Assembly: GCA_008704415.1 (NCBI GenBank) | Contig: VXIS01000078.1 | Coordinates: 1-64,000 of the forward strand | Reading direction: 5' to 3' | DNA: 64,000 nucleotides | Source: Sphaerosporella brunnea | Lineage: Eukaryota > Ascomycota > Pezizomycetes > Pezizales > Pyronemataceae | Shown here: positions 10,325-21,553 of the stretch, piece by piece | Layout of the letters: every line of letters begins with the position of its first letter | How positions within the stretch are numbered: position 1 is the first letter of the stretch | Notes under the pieces: model-generated | What the model saw: only the letters and a program-made list of their open reading frames with translations | What the model was told of the DNA's origin: nothing | The model's database searches: none | Position numbers and translations under genes: made by a program

Positions 10325-13184
10325 ATCCGCCCTCGAAGCTCTCGTAGTATCACGCCGGGGAATTTTAGGCACTTCGAGGGCTGGTTGCTTACTCAGAGAT
10401 TGTTCCTTTTATTATGATGACCTTCTTGTGCATACTACTTACAACTTTTTGTCATGATTAGACATGAACGGGGTCCGGTGTTTTTGTTTTTTTTTCTGCT
10501 TTTTTTCTGCTGTGATTGGGTGGGACAATTTCAAGGCTTTTTTCTTCTTATCCTTCCAATTCTTCTTCACCTTTACATAGTTCCTTTTCTTTTTTCCTTT
10601 CGATTCTTTCCAGTGTCGGCATTGACTTATTTTCTGGAGAGGCGGGTGGGTTTTCTTCTTTTTTGCTTTGTGGCACGGAGTTATATATATACATTATTTC
10701 CTCCTTTGCATGGCATTTTCATGTTTTCTCTAGCTGTTATCACGGTCTTGTTTTGGAGGCAGAGGCGTTGATGTGTTGTTTTTCTCTTCGTCCCTCTTAC
10801 ACGACCCCCCACAGGATAAAACAGCGACGAGTTGCGTGGTTATGTTGCTTGCACTTGCTTTTTGGTTCTTTTTTGGGGAGGGGGGTTTGTCTGGGCTGAG
10901 GATATGTGGCATTTGGGAGGGAGAAAGAGTTGCGGACCGAGGAATGGCAACTTCGGATTCCGGGCTCGAGCTCTGGTTGAATAATTTTTTATTTGTGTGG
11001 TGTGTCATGTGTGATGTGATGTGTTGAGTGGTTTTTTTGTTTTTGTTTTAATCATCCTGTATTCGGCCGCTTGCGGTCATGACAGAGTAGTACATGCAGA
11101 CTGCCCTTAGGCCTTGGGGCCTACAGTCGGGTGTGTCTGTAAAAGAAATACGACGTCAGGGAATAGAGAAAACTCATAGCTGATATAGGAGAAAAGTGGT
11201 CCACACATGTTCGTCATTTCATTTTAGGCCTCTCAGGCCAGGTCCCGATCTTTGTGCACGCGAGGAAATCCAGCACAGCCTTGGTACAACGATCGTCTGC
11301 CAACAAAGCCTTGAGGGGGTGGGGGTCTTTCTTCTCCCACTCCCTTTCTTTCCTTCTGCTGTCGTGGCCTCGATGTGTTGGTTGAGTGGTGAGTGGTGGT
11401 GATTGGTGATTGGGCTTCACGAAAAGGAGAGTACAACCATGACGTGCGAGTGAGAATTATGATCCAAGTCCCCCGTGATGATACATATTAATGGCCATAG
11501 ATCCTCCTAGAGGTAGATGGTACATACAGAGCACATATACCACCATATCTATACAACAAAAGCCCCCCAAAACGCACCTTGAACACATTGAGACATCCGG
11601 CTGGCAGCTTGGGATTCACAGAACTGAGATCTAGGTCTAGCTGGTGAAAGGGCGATGATGACCTTTTGGGGATCTGTAGTTGTTAGTGTAGCTAGGGCGA
11701 ATTGACACGGCTGAAGGCTTTCGGTGGGGGTTTTCGCTTGCGTTTGGGATTTGAGTGCTTGCATGGCTTTCGGCGGTTGGCTTCGGTGCTTGGTTCGAGT
11801 GATGGGAGGAGTGACATAGCGAGATGGTGAATCACGCTCCGAACCGTCTGCCGAGAAACTGGGTTTAAAGCTTAGTATGGTGCACGCAGCATATGTATCA
11901 ATGGCCTCTCATGTTTGTGGATGGCGGGATTCACCGCGTTCGCGGTCACCAGAAAGAGGGTCAAAACCGGTCCGTATGTTACCCCACTGCCCCCGTGGCA
12001 TTTAACAAAACAAAAAAGAAAACTGCATGTAACTCGAAGATATGGCCAGGTACGCACCTCGGGACCGTGCCTATGCGGCTACGCCCGCGCCCAGACATCG
12101 ATCAGGTATATTTGATTTATGTCCTCACTCCAGACCATTCTTGCAATGTTCCTCGAGCTAAGCTTGCCTTTCGTCGAGAACTGACGGCGGTGCTCGACGG
12201 TTGGCTACTAAGTACTAACGTGAACGAGCGAGGTGGGGTTCTTATAATTGTTGAGTACAAATGCCTGAAGTTTCTATTCTCTCGGTATCACCACGAATTC
12301 CTGGCCACAACAAACCGCCAACGTGTTGGTCAAACTCTTTGAGGTTGTTGAGAAACAGCTTCAATTGTTGTACCTCGCTCGTAGTTTATGGTTGCCAGTG
12401 AGGGTAGCGGTTGGCTGGAAGACCAGCCAGTTGACTGTCCGCCGACGAGAATAGAGACAGCCGAAATACGGACGAATCATGTTTCTATTCGAGTGGGCAA
12501 ATATGCCAAGCCTAAGAGAAATTCCCCCCATCGCCGTCATTGTTGCGTTGCCATCGCTCTCGCCCTCGTCCTCGCCATGGGATGAATTTGTCGACTTCAA
12601 GGCCTTCAAGGCCGCAATGAGGCATGAAAAGCTCTGTACTCTAATCTACTATATTGAAGAAGCTATGTGAGTTGACTTCACCACTTACCACTCGACCTCG
12701 GCACTTTGCCCATTGAGGGATATCGAGTTTTTTAGCATTCTCTGTTTCTCGAATCCTTCGCCCAGGCGCCTGGTGGTTGTGGCACAAGAAAGTCAAGTGA
12801 CATACTACATTTGTCCTCTCGTACTCGCACGGGATTCGTGGGCATGATTGTTTCGTCGTGTGTTGAAGGGACACCTGTGGAAATTGGTACTGGTTAATCA
12901 AGGCCATCGAAAAAAAAATACAGTCTCAAGAGCTCACGGGTGACTGTACTCTACAAGGTACCGTGGAGAGAGCTTAATCATCCTGATGATCGAGCCTGTT
13001 TAAAGAGGTGGTGGGTGGGCAGGGGTAGATTATCTCGAGCCACTAAGGCAACATCACCAACTCGAGCATACAACTTTTCACCACCCTCAAGAAACAAACG
13101 AAGTTCACAAGTTTTCCCTACACCCCCACCTACGTCCACACCGACACCCACCTCCATCGCAAAAACAACAGCACCGCCGCAAAC
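10325..13184. other. 2.9-kb spacer
   Basis: No gene seen. The first kilobase is T-rich and is probably the 3' end of the preceding gene. Beyond that there are short hairpins, such as GGTTGGCTGG..CCAGCC near 12410, and short open frames without resemblance to any family. The final 200 bases are presumably the SAR1 promoter and leader. Confidence 0.5.
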
Positions 13185-14143
13185 ATGTGGATGATAAGCT
13201 GGTGTATGCTATCTCCACCTGTCCCGAACGAACGGGGACCTCCTGAGCTTTAACTTTAGAATAACTGACAAAAAAACCCCAAGTCTGGGATGTCCTCGCC
13301 TCCCTCGGGCTCATGAACAAGCACGCAAGGCTGCTGTTCCTGGGCCTCGATAACGCCGGCAAGACGACGCTGCTGCACATGCTGAAGGTTAGTTCCATCC
13401 GTCCATCCATTCATCCATCGCATCGATGCCGGGTGTTAACAAAACCGCGCAGAACAACCGTGTCGCTATCCTGCCGCCCACTCTGCATCCCAGTGAGTCC
13501 CGTCGAAATGCCATTAAATAAATAAAAAAAAAAAACAATATCTAATGCGCAAAAGCTTCGGAGGAGCTCGCGATCGGCAACGTGAAGTTCACCATATTTG
13601 ACCTGGGTGGTCACCAGCAGGGTAAAAACCCTCCTCCCCCCCCCCCAATCTACAGTCCACTGACACTGTAAATAGCGCGTCGTCTCTGGAAGGACTGTTT
13701 CCCCGAGGTCACAGGCATCGTATTCCTTGTCGACGCCAAAGACCATGAGCGGCTTCTGGAGAGCAAAGCAGAGCTGGACGCGTTGCTGTCCATGGAGGAA
13801 CTGTCAAAGGTGCCATTCCTGATCCTGGGCAACAAAATCGATCACCCCTCTGCCATTTCCGAGGAGGAGCTTCGCAGCGTTCTCGGCCTGTATCAAACTA
13901 CTGGCAAGGCCAAGGTCCAGCTTGAGGGCATCAGGCCGATCGAGGTGTTTATGTGCTCGGTGGTTATGAGGCAGGGTACGTCTCCCCACTCCCCCTCTTC
14001 CTTTTGTGCCGAATAGAGGAAGTGTTTCGGCTTGGCTTAGAAAAACGCAAACCCTTATGCGCCAATGAAGGATGCTGACAGTTGTGTGTGCAGGATACGG
14101 AGAGGGCTTCAGGTGGATATCACAGTACTGTAGCGAGCAATGA
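13185..14143 (+). CDS. SAR1: Small COPII GTPase Sar1, C-terminus altered by a MITE
   Basis: Sar1 binds GTP to recruit the COPII coat at ER exit sites. Exons: 13185-13203, 13284-13387, 13453-13492, 13556-13621, 13676-13975, 14094-14143, all joined by GT..AG introns, giving 192 residues. The N-terminal amphipathic helix begins MWMISW. G1 is GLDNAGKT, G2 PTLHPTSEE, G3 DLGGHQQ, G4 NKID. The family normally ends at SQYV or similar near residue 189. Here the frame runs from Tyr188 into an inserted element and ends CSEQ. Removing the element and one TA (14128-14281) would restore a codon for Val and a TAG stop. The family's usual LQPTLHP reads LPPTLHP here. Functional unless the tail change matters. 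Confidence 0.95.
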
Positions 14144-14279
14144 GGTACGTACACGCTAGTGAGTCATCAACGTTAGCGCGCAGTGGCGAAGTCACTGCGC
14201 CACGTGGCACAGTGACTGCGCCACTGTCACAAAAGGCCGCTGGTGACAGGTGACGTACGTACCTCATTGCTCGCTACAG
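14128..14279. mobile_element. MITE, 152 bp, inserted in the last codons of SAR1
   Basis: A perfect 25-bp terminal inverted repeat (outer end CTGTAGCGAGCAATGAGG) lies at 14128-14152 and, inverted, at 14255-14279. TA duplications sit at 14126-14127 and 14280-14281. The interior is itself palindromic, with copies of GTCACTGCGCCA in both orientations. No coding capacity of its own, but its first 16 bases supply four SAR1 codons and the stop. TA duplication suggests a Tc1/mariner-type element. Confidence 0.92.
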
Positions 14280-14288
14280 TACGTCTAG

Positions 14289-14959
14289 ACTAGATACAAC
14301 AGCGCGCGCTCGCCGAAAACCCGTCTTTTCAGAGTTGGCACCGACCGGGTCACGTTCAATGACCGGGGGGGTCAGCAGAGGGACTGACCGGGGGTCAGTA
14401 ACGGGTCAGTGAGGTTAGGGTTGAGGTTGCGGTTGAAAATTTGCGGTGACGCCCGAGCACCCTCCTAATTCACAGTGTCACAACCGGATCAGCCTAGGGA
14501 GCTTCACGCTTATGAGGAGCAGCAAGCGGTGGCTCGCGCAATCAATGGACAGGATGACCATAATCCTTTATTCCTGGACATCGCTGATGCTCTGGGAGAC
14601 TCCTAGTAATTACCGCCGAGCCCCCCCCCGCCAAGTTCCCGCCGCGTTGTCTCTTTCCGGGCCCGCAAGATAGAAGTTCGTTCTTTCCCTTCGCCTTTCG
14701 GGTCTTCTCTGACCCGGCCATGGAGAGACGGAATTTTTCTTTTTTTTCCCTATGTTATTTTATTAGTTATACTGTTCAAATTCAAAGACTGGGAAGCTCT
14801 ATCCTACGTCCTCTGTCGGTCCGTCGCACGCTGTGGCTGTGGTGGGTAGTTCGCTGAAGTCAACTCCATGGGCGGACAGCGTCGCGGCTGCGGCATCATG
14901 AGCCATCACACACATATCATGTGACTTTTGACCCCTCGCTGACCCGGTCGTTGACCCTA
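14289..14959. other. SAR1 downstream spacer with an orphan exon-like frame
   Basis: GACCGGG/GGTCAG words recur at 14345-14410. From 14469 to 14606 a frame without ATG is open; it follows an intron-like acceptor (TTCACAG, ending 14475), has normal codon use and ends in TAG. It reads in part QPRELHAYEEQQAVARAING. I do not recognise it; it could be a last exon cut off from its gene or a chance frame. Confidence 0.3.
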
Positions 14960-14975
14960 GAGTGCCCGCCATCTA

Positions 14976-15310
14976 CTCGTTGGATTCAAAAAGATCGGGA
15001 CAGCGCTAAGCTAGAACAGGTAACGCTAACCCACGGCCGCCCCACCAAAATCGAATCACCGATTTCTTTTTATTCCGACCTTTCTTTTTTTATTCGGGGA
15101 ACGCTTCATTTGATTGATTTGTTTCGCGCTTCCATATTAATCTCTAGCATCATCTCTTTTTTTTTGAGTCTAGATTCAATCTTTTTCAAGAAACGTTGGG
15201 GTAGTTTTTGATTTTTCTTTGCGAGGCTATGGTTGTCGCCGTGGATTTTTTGGTGGGGTGCGGTTACCCGGCCTGTTTAGCGCTGTCCCGATCTTTTTGA
15301 ATCCAACGAG
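14976..15310. mobile_element. MITE A of the nested array, 335 bp
   Basis: A perfect 34-bp terminal inverted repeat (outer end CTCGTTGGATTC, inner end CAGCGCTAA) occupies 14976-15009 and 15277-15310. It is flanked by TA at 14974-14975 and 15311-15312; the right TA is shared with the next element. The T-rich interior has no credible coding frame. Confidence 0.9.
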
Positions 15311-15312
15311 TA

Positions 15313-15510
15313 CCGTAAAAACTCACTTAAAAGAGACCCCCCCCAGATTTGGTTAGCGGCACATAATTGCCATATATGGAATTTAATGTCTCCAAAAGGA
15401 AGTCACTGAAAAACAAAAACCCTCTTTAGTAATCTCAAAAGTTTCCCTATGAGGCAATTATTCGCCGCTAACCAAATCTGGGGGGGTCTCTTTTAAGTGA
15501 GTTTTTACGG
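15313..15510. mobile_element. MITE B of the nested array, 198 bp
   Basis: Terminal inverted repeats of about 58 bp (outer end CCGTAAAAACTCAC, then AAGAGACC, a C tract and AGATTTGGTTAGCGGC) cover most of the element. The C tract is eight on the left and seven on the right, and two further bases differ. It is flanked by TA at 15311-15312 and 15511-15512, both shared with neighbouring elements. Confidence 0.9.
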
Positions 15511-15512
15511 TA

Positions 15513-16211
15513 GTCAGGGTAGCGCGACAGGGGGGGTAAGGCCTCAACACAACCCCCCAACGCCGACCCTTATTCCTCCACAAAGAATAAAAAAGAATTT
15601 ATTTCACGAGCGTCAGGTGAAAGAGCGGCATGTGTTCCATAGTTTGACGTTGAGATTTTGTGGTTGGAGGGGGTGGGGGTGGGGAAATATTGGCCAGAAA
15701 AAAAGTAAATTTTATATGGGCAGCACCAATTTTTGGACATTCTTAGAGCCGCACAGAGCCTCAAAAATTACCGAAAAAGGCAATTCGAGTGACGGTGTGT
15801 GATGCAGAAATTACCCGAAATACCCCTTGGTTGATCTTATCTGAATGACCAAAAAAAGAGGAGTCTGGCAAAATAAAAATAATAGCATTCAGTCGATACC
15901 TTGGCGAGTTATGGGCCGTGATCGCGGACGGACGTGCTTTGTTGAGGGGTAACATGGCAAGGATTAGCGACACCTCAAGAACAATTGACAGTCATGCGTT
16001 TTGCAGAATCGCAACCGCTTTTCATCACATAATTACTATATCTTATACTAAAGACCATCCAGGAGCCGGCTCTATGGAGAATTCTGATGTTGGGAATCTA
16101 TTTACCACTCATCTCGAGCCCGATGTATGGGACATAACCCATCACTCGACTCTTACTAAGCGAAAATAAATTTTTGGACCTTGCCAAGAAATGCCAAGAC
16201 GCTACCCTGAC
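15513..16211. mobile_element. Element C of the nested array, 699 bp
   Basis: Short inverted ends (GTCAGGGTAGCG at 15513-15524 and inverted at 16200-16211) are flanked by TA at 15511-15512 and 16212-16213. The interior is AT-rich with no transposase-like frame. The ends are only 12 bp, so this call is weaker than A and B, but its position between two shared TA sites supports it. Confidence 0.7.
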
Positions 16212-16229
16212 TAGATGGCGGGCACTCTA

Positions 16230-17032
16230 TCACTACTAACTAGGTGGCGCTGTCAGCTCATTTTTTCGACTGACCCCCGGTCAATGCCATCTCTGGCTGG
16301 GGTGGGCTGAATAAGGTTTAGCCGTATTGTGATCATGGGGTACCATTCGATGTTAACTATTCACTGTTCACTTGTTAATGGTGCGAGTCTTTCGGGACAG
16401 GAATACTTCGTTCCAATAAGTCAAAAGTTAAAAGACCAAGCAGAGTAAATACAAGTGCAAGTGCCACGCCTCTACCCATACGTAGTGTATACATGTTGCA
16501 ATTACAGAACCGACCCTTAACCCGTATGCTATGCAAAACCAACAAACAAAACAGACAAAAGGCAATCCATCAGGATATCTTCCAAAAAAAAAAAAAAAAA
16601 GCTATTCTATCCTGCCGAGCAGATGCACCAAATACGCACCAAAACATAACACAACCATTTACGAAAAGAGAAAAGAAGGGGGGGGGGCAAAGTTGGGAAT
16701 ATATACTACCGCAGGGAGACTCTTCTCCGATATCGATGTATTCCCCGGATTTTTAGAGAAATTTTGGACGTCATCAATATCGCAAACGAGCCCCAGCATT
16801 TACCCCACTCCACCATGCCATGCATGCAGGGGAAAGCAAGTGGACATCACGGCAGCCCCCAAAATACCCCAAAAATGCCCCGGCTTTCCACACGACCTCT
16901 CCGTTATTTGGAATTAAAAAGTTATTGGGTGGAAATCAATCTTTGTTTCGTCGGCTGGCCGGCCTGGCGATCCGCCGGGACAATCTGATCGGCAGGCAGG
17001 ATAGAACAAATATAAACTCTGTGCTAAATTTT
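16230..17032. other. Spacer between the MITE array and TED1
   Basis: No gene seen. It contains a poly-A run (about 16585-16600), a G run near 16679 and short open frames. The right end is the 3' flank of TED1. Confidence 0.5.
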
Positions 17033-18462
17033 TCACTGCTTCTTCTTCTCTTCCGGCACCGTCTTCTTCTTGGCCGGTATCATAATGAGGAAGTCGACGA
17101 CGTGCCACAGTACCAAAACGGCAGCCCAGATGGCGGTTATGACATTGACGACTTGTACCGTCCACCAAATATGCTGCACCCCCAGCGAGCAGGAAGTGTA
17201 CTCAAAAACCCATTCTATGTAAGGTTAGCTGGGGGAAAGCCAAGAGAGGAGAGGGATGGGGAGGACTCGCCATTGTTCTCATAATCGAACCACGCAGAAA
17301 ATAACCCAGCATTCCCGCCATATTCACCCATCATGCTCCTAACGGTAACCTCTCTGACCACCTTCTTTGTATCTCCATTCCATCCTTCCCAAGTCCTAAC
17401 ACCCCACGCCTCTCTTTCCTCGTCCCAAAAATGGACTGTTTGGCACCCCTCATGGTCATGACCCGTCATTATCACGCCTTTTGACTGGCGTCCAAACACC
17501 CACCCCTTCACCTTGTCGCTAACATCCTCGCTGACGAAGTTCTGGCTCTTGATCCCTCCTCCATGATGCGAGGCGAAATATGTGATCTCGGGCCCATCGA
17601 CGCAGATCCGCGCAGGTTTATGCAACGGAAGGTGTGTAAGCAGGAGTGTAGCCTGCGCCGGATCCTCCTTCCACCCCTTCTCCAACTTTTCCAAGAACTC
17701 GTAACTTTCGTCCTGCAAACTCTGGTCCCAAATGGGAGTATCAAGCGTCAACGAATTGAGCACCGCAATCCTCAGCTCCGGCTTTGTGACAAAACTTGCG
17801 TTTTCTGGAGGATGGAATGATAGCTGGTAATTGTAAGGTCCGAATGCTTTCTCGTATCGGTTCAACCGTGGCCGTGAAATATCGCCTGCGTACCCCACGT
17901 CGTGGTTTCCGGGCATCATGATGAGCTTCCTTTCCCACTCTCCCGTGGCAAGTCCTCGGGCCAAATCTGCGCCACCAACTCCCTCCGCCCCTTCAAATAT
18001 CTTCCAAAACCGTTCCGCGCGCCGAAAAAACTCATCGTCGCCGATCCATTGCGAGCCGAGAAGATCGCCGAGCACGGTTACGTGGGTGGGAAACGTATGC
18101 CGTTTCATAGTCCGGTATATATGCCGGAGATATAGGTCGTTACCCCACAGATCTAACATCTTGCCATACTTCCTGGCTTTTACGCCGAGGGTGTGTGCTT
18201 GAGCGGGGATGCGTTGCGGGAGCGGCAATGCGGCGAGGGACTCAGTGGAGGGGATGAGCCGATCATATTTACGCAGTGTGGTATCGCCTTCGATCTGCGG
18301 GTCGGCGAGGGAGAGCAGTCGGAAAGGTGCGGCGCCGGAGGGGCTACGTGGGAATGCACAGCCGTACAGGATCGGGTAGAAGTGGAGGTAGATGTTTAGG
18401 ACTATGGCGGCGGGGAGGAGGAGGTCTACGAGGACTATGCTGAAAAGACCCTTGGCCGTCAT
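17033..18462 (-). CDS. TED1: Ted1/Cdc1-type ER metallophosphoesterase
   Basis: Proteins of this family (yeast Ted1, mammalian PGAP5) remove ethanolamine phosphate from GPI anchors in the ER, which allows GPI-protein export. Exons: 18462-17271 and 17214-17033, 457 residues. The N-terminus has a hydrophobic membrane segment (about 5-25). Metal-site motifs follow in order: LADPQ, LGDLLGSQW, MPGNHDVGY, LTHLPLH, TGHDHEG. The short second exon supplies a tail with YTSCSLGVQHIWW and a second membrane segment, ending in a Lys-rich KKK tail typical of ER retrieval. The intron (17270-17215) must start with GC (GCGAGT) to keep frame. The frame also runs on to a stop at 17215, which would drop the conserved tail. 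Confidence 0.88.
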
Positions 18463-18760
18463 CGTTGCGGTGGACGAGAGGTTAACGTTGTTGTTCTAGT
18501 GCGGCACATAAGGAGACCACGCGGTATGGGGTTTTGGCTGCAGAGCTGGTGATGGCGCGCTTTGATGCAGAGCTGGTGATGGTGTGCAGGGATTGCTATG
18601 ATTTGGAGCGCGGCAATAGGATTAAGGTACACAAGAAGGCTGCAAGCTTCACTGCTTAGGCTTAGGGGTAGTAGTACAGTATCTCTCTTCTATTTCATGG
18701 CCGCAGGAGGCCGAATGCTTTATGATGAAACAAAAAAAAAAGACCCAGATCTCCACCACC

Positions 18761-20474
18761 TTAGTCCACAGTGATCGTCGGCTCGAGCGCAGAGTAGTGC
18801 TCAAAGTAGCTCTTGAACAGCTTGACGGCGTGCTCAACGTCATGGGAGCCACTGTTCCATTCCGCATGAGCAATTATTCGGCAGAGTGGGGATGGGGGTG
18901 GGGGCAGACTCACCCAGTCTCACGGATACTGTGCATACTCAGCTGCGCATTTCCCATGTCCACGGTTCTGGCGCCGAGAGCAGCCGAGAGCATCGGGCCG
19001 ATGGTGGATCCGCACGAGGAGTCATTGCGGACTACAAACAGCTGCAGAGGAACGCCAGCCTTCTGCGCAACTTCCTGCGTCATCACTATGCCTGGGGAGT
19101 TGGTCGCATACCGCGCGTTCGCGTTGACCTTGATCACGGGGCCCTTGTTCATTTCCGGCCGGTGGCTGGACTCGTATTTGGCGCCGTAGTTGGGGTGCAC
19201 TGCGTGCGCCTGGTCGCAGGACCAGAGCATGCTCTTGATCAAGGTCTCTTCGTAGGCGGAGGTGGAGGGAGGGGCCGGGGAGGAGCCTTCGGCAGGGAGG
19301 ACAGAGAGGCGGCGGATCACTGCTGGGAGCAGGTTGGAGTCGGCACCTTGCGCGGTCTGGGAGCCAATTTCTTCGTGGTCAAAGAGGGAGATCAGGCGGA
19401 TGCCAGGTTCGTCGTCGAGGGCAGTTTCTGAGGAGAGAGACTCAATGATACCCTCAGTTGCGCAGTATGACATCATCAGGTTGTCGAGACGCGCAGAATA
19501 GATGAACTCGTCGTTCAGTCCGCCAAGCACGGAGAGCTGCGTGTCGTAGAGTATTATTTCAAAGTCGATGATGTCTTTGACTTCGACGCCGGCTTCTTTG
19601 GCGATGCGCTCGACGATGGGGGCGTGGTGACGCTCGGTGATGGCAGCGAGGGGCTTGAACTCCCCCTCAGTAGTCTCACTCTCGCCCTCGGGCTTCTCCT
19701 CGCCCTTGGGATTTTTGTTGAGCTCAGCGGTGGCGAGACCGGCAATGGGGAAGAGCTGCGTCTCTTTGTTGAACTGGAAGTTTTCTTGCCGATCGAGATG
19801 GATGGCTAGAGTGGGGATGCGGAGGATTGGGCTGTCGACTTTGATGAGCTTAGAGACGATCTGGCCGCCCTCTCCGCGAACCATTGCCCGGCCGGCAATC
19901 GACAGGTCACGGTCGAACCAAGTGTGCCAGAGACCGCCTGTAAGGGACCATTAATCCCAGCGCTAAACGGGGAAATATAGCCACGAAGCAAAGTACCTCC
20001 ATAGGTCTCGACGCCAACCTGGATGTAGGAGCCGTTCTCGCCGAATTTCCTGGAAATGGGCTTAATGCGCAGCGCCGGGGAATCGGTGTGCGCACCCAAC
20101 AAGGCCATTCCGTTTCCGGGCTTCCACTTCTTGCCGACACCAAAAGCCACAATGGAAGAGCCATTGCGGGTCAGGAAGTAGCGACCGCCCTTCTTGACGG
20201 TGCTGGCCCAAGGGTCTCGCTCCTACCGCAGTTAGTGCATGTTTCTGTGATTTTGCTAGGCCGGGGGGGTAAACACCTTGATCTCACTGAAGCCAGCCTT
20301 TAAAAGCCTCTGCTTGGCGGATTCTACAGCATGGAAAGCTATGCGTTGTCGTCAGTGGGAAGCTCTGTCTACCTATGTATCTACCCCGCCCGTCATTGAG
20401 TCCAGCTGCTTACGGGTGGGAGAGGCGTTGACGAAGGAGAGGAAGTCAACGGCGTATTTCTTCGAAGCGGCCAT
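18761..20474 (-). CDS. Aspartyl aminopeptidase, M18 family
   Basis: A cytosolic or vacuolar zinc exopeptidase that removes N-terminal Asp/Glu; yeast Ape4 and human DNPEP are the type members. Exons: 20474-20414, 20338-20277, 20222-19997, 19937-18914, 18851-18761; 487 residues. Seen motifs: GAHTDSPALRIKP (metal-binding His), FDHEEIGS (metal-binding and catalytic Glu pair), DQAHAVHPNY, and LSMHSIRE with HDVEHAVKLFKSYFEHY at the end. Introns are ordinary GT..AG. The length matches the family (about 470-500). The longer frame upstream of the chosen ATG is read-through of leader. Confidence 0.95.
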
Positions 20475-21082
20475 ATTGGTGGAGTGGCGAGGGTGACTGG
20501 GGAGGGAAGGTGACGTTTGCTCGTGGTTGAAGTGGACTATGGCGGGGCTCTGCTGTGGGGATGGAAGACGGAGGTGGAGGTGAAGCGAAGTGGTTGTTGG
20601 TCCAAGCTCCGCTGCTGGGGTTGAGGTTGCGGCGCCATGTGGGTGCTCTGGCCAGTTATCCGAGTCTGTCAAACGAAAGAGAAGCCTTAGTTTGGGTGGG
20701 ATTCCTGGGTGGAAGGAGGAGGAGAATGAGGAATCCATTCACTTCTGGATGAGGACGCACTCACTCCGCATGGCCGGATTGTATTCTACGTTCCCTACTC
20801 TATGTAGCTGTTTTACTGTTTTTTGCAGTGGGGAAGAGAGGATAGAATAGAGCCTGGTTGTCACTTTTGAAATCGTGGTTCGGACACCCATGTAGTTACC
20901 CGATTCAAGGTATGTAGAATAAAATACACCGGACCCTCTTTTTCAAGGCCCATTACTGTACATGACATGTTTGTGTTCGTAGCTCATACGCCTCCGGATC
21001 GCTCGACCAGGTAGGAACGACAACAAAAAGAAACGCACCGTCAGCTTACAACTATTCCGCGAATCGAACCCCTGCACTGACT
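20475..21082. other. Spacer between aminopeptidase and TIM9
   Basis: 608 bases holding the aminopeptidase promoter and the TIM9 3' flank. A GGTTCGATTC-like word (minus strand, near 21062) looks like a tRNA B box, but no cloverleaf can be drawn around it. Confidence 0.5.
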
Positions 21083-21553
21083 TTATATTCCACCCATCTG
21101 ACCGGTACCCTGCATCATAGCCTGGTTCTGCTCTGCGAAGCGCTGACCAAGGCGCTCGGAGGTTTTGAGGGACTTGTCAACGCAGCGGCTTACGCATGTC
21201 TCCTCCTTGGAGGACACGGCCTTGGAGGTGAAGTCGTTGATGCAGTCGTCGAAACACCTATGCGCAACGAGTCAGCGCCTGACAATTGCGTATCTCGGTA
21301 GAAATCGCCGCCAAGAAAGCACCAACCTCTGGACCAAGTTGGAGTACATCTGCCCACGGCATCAGTCAGCAAACTCCCAAACTTCTCCAACCATTCAAAG
21401 CTCAGAACCGCACCGTCATGAAGTCCTTCATCTGTCTTCTCTCCATAATCGCCGCGAACTCGCGCTGCTCATTTGCGTTCAGACTAATCCGTCGTTAGTC
21501 AAGTCGTTTTTCACTGGGGGGTGGCGTGCAGAATGATGTACTCACGCTTCCAT
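21083..21553 (-). CDS. TIM9: Mitochondrial intermembrane-space chaperone Tim9
   Basis: Tim9 pairs with Tim10 to carry hydrophobic precursors across the mitochondrial intermembrane space to the TIM22 complex. Exons: 21553-21546 (only 8 nt), 21483-21414, 21349-21327 (23 nt), 21257-21083; 91 residues. The twin CX3C signature is present as CFDDC and CVSRC, 15 residues apart. Family words [20 protein letters not shown] and [16 protein letters not shown] support every junction. The very short first and third exons mean the gene is not visible as a single open frame. Confidence 0.95.

Larger units (their letters stand above)
14960..16227. mobile_element. Outer inverted repeat enclosing three nested MITEs
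   Basis: GAGTGCCCGCCATC at 14960-14973 is repeated inverted at 16214-16227, each copy bounded by TA on both sides (14958-14959, 14974-14975, 16212-16213, 16228-16229). If the three inner elements are removed, the remainder is a perfect 30-base palindrome with TA at its centre. It could be the remnant ends of a fourth element or a palindromic target. Confidence 0.7.

Noticed and set aside
15513..16211. Possible transposase gene in element C
   Set aside because: Open frames are under 105 codons, with no DDE-like or helix-turn-helix pattern.
21055..21075. tRNA B-box-like GGTTCGATTC on the minus strand
   Set aside because: The flanking bases cannot form a T stem, and no acceptor, D or anticodon stem can be drawn.
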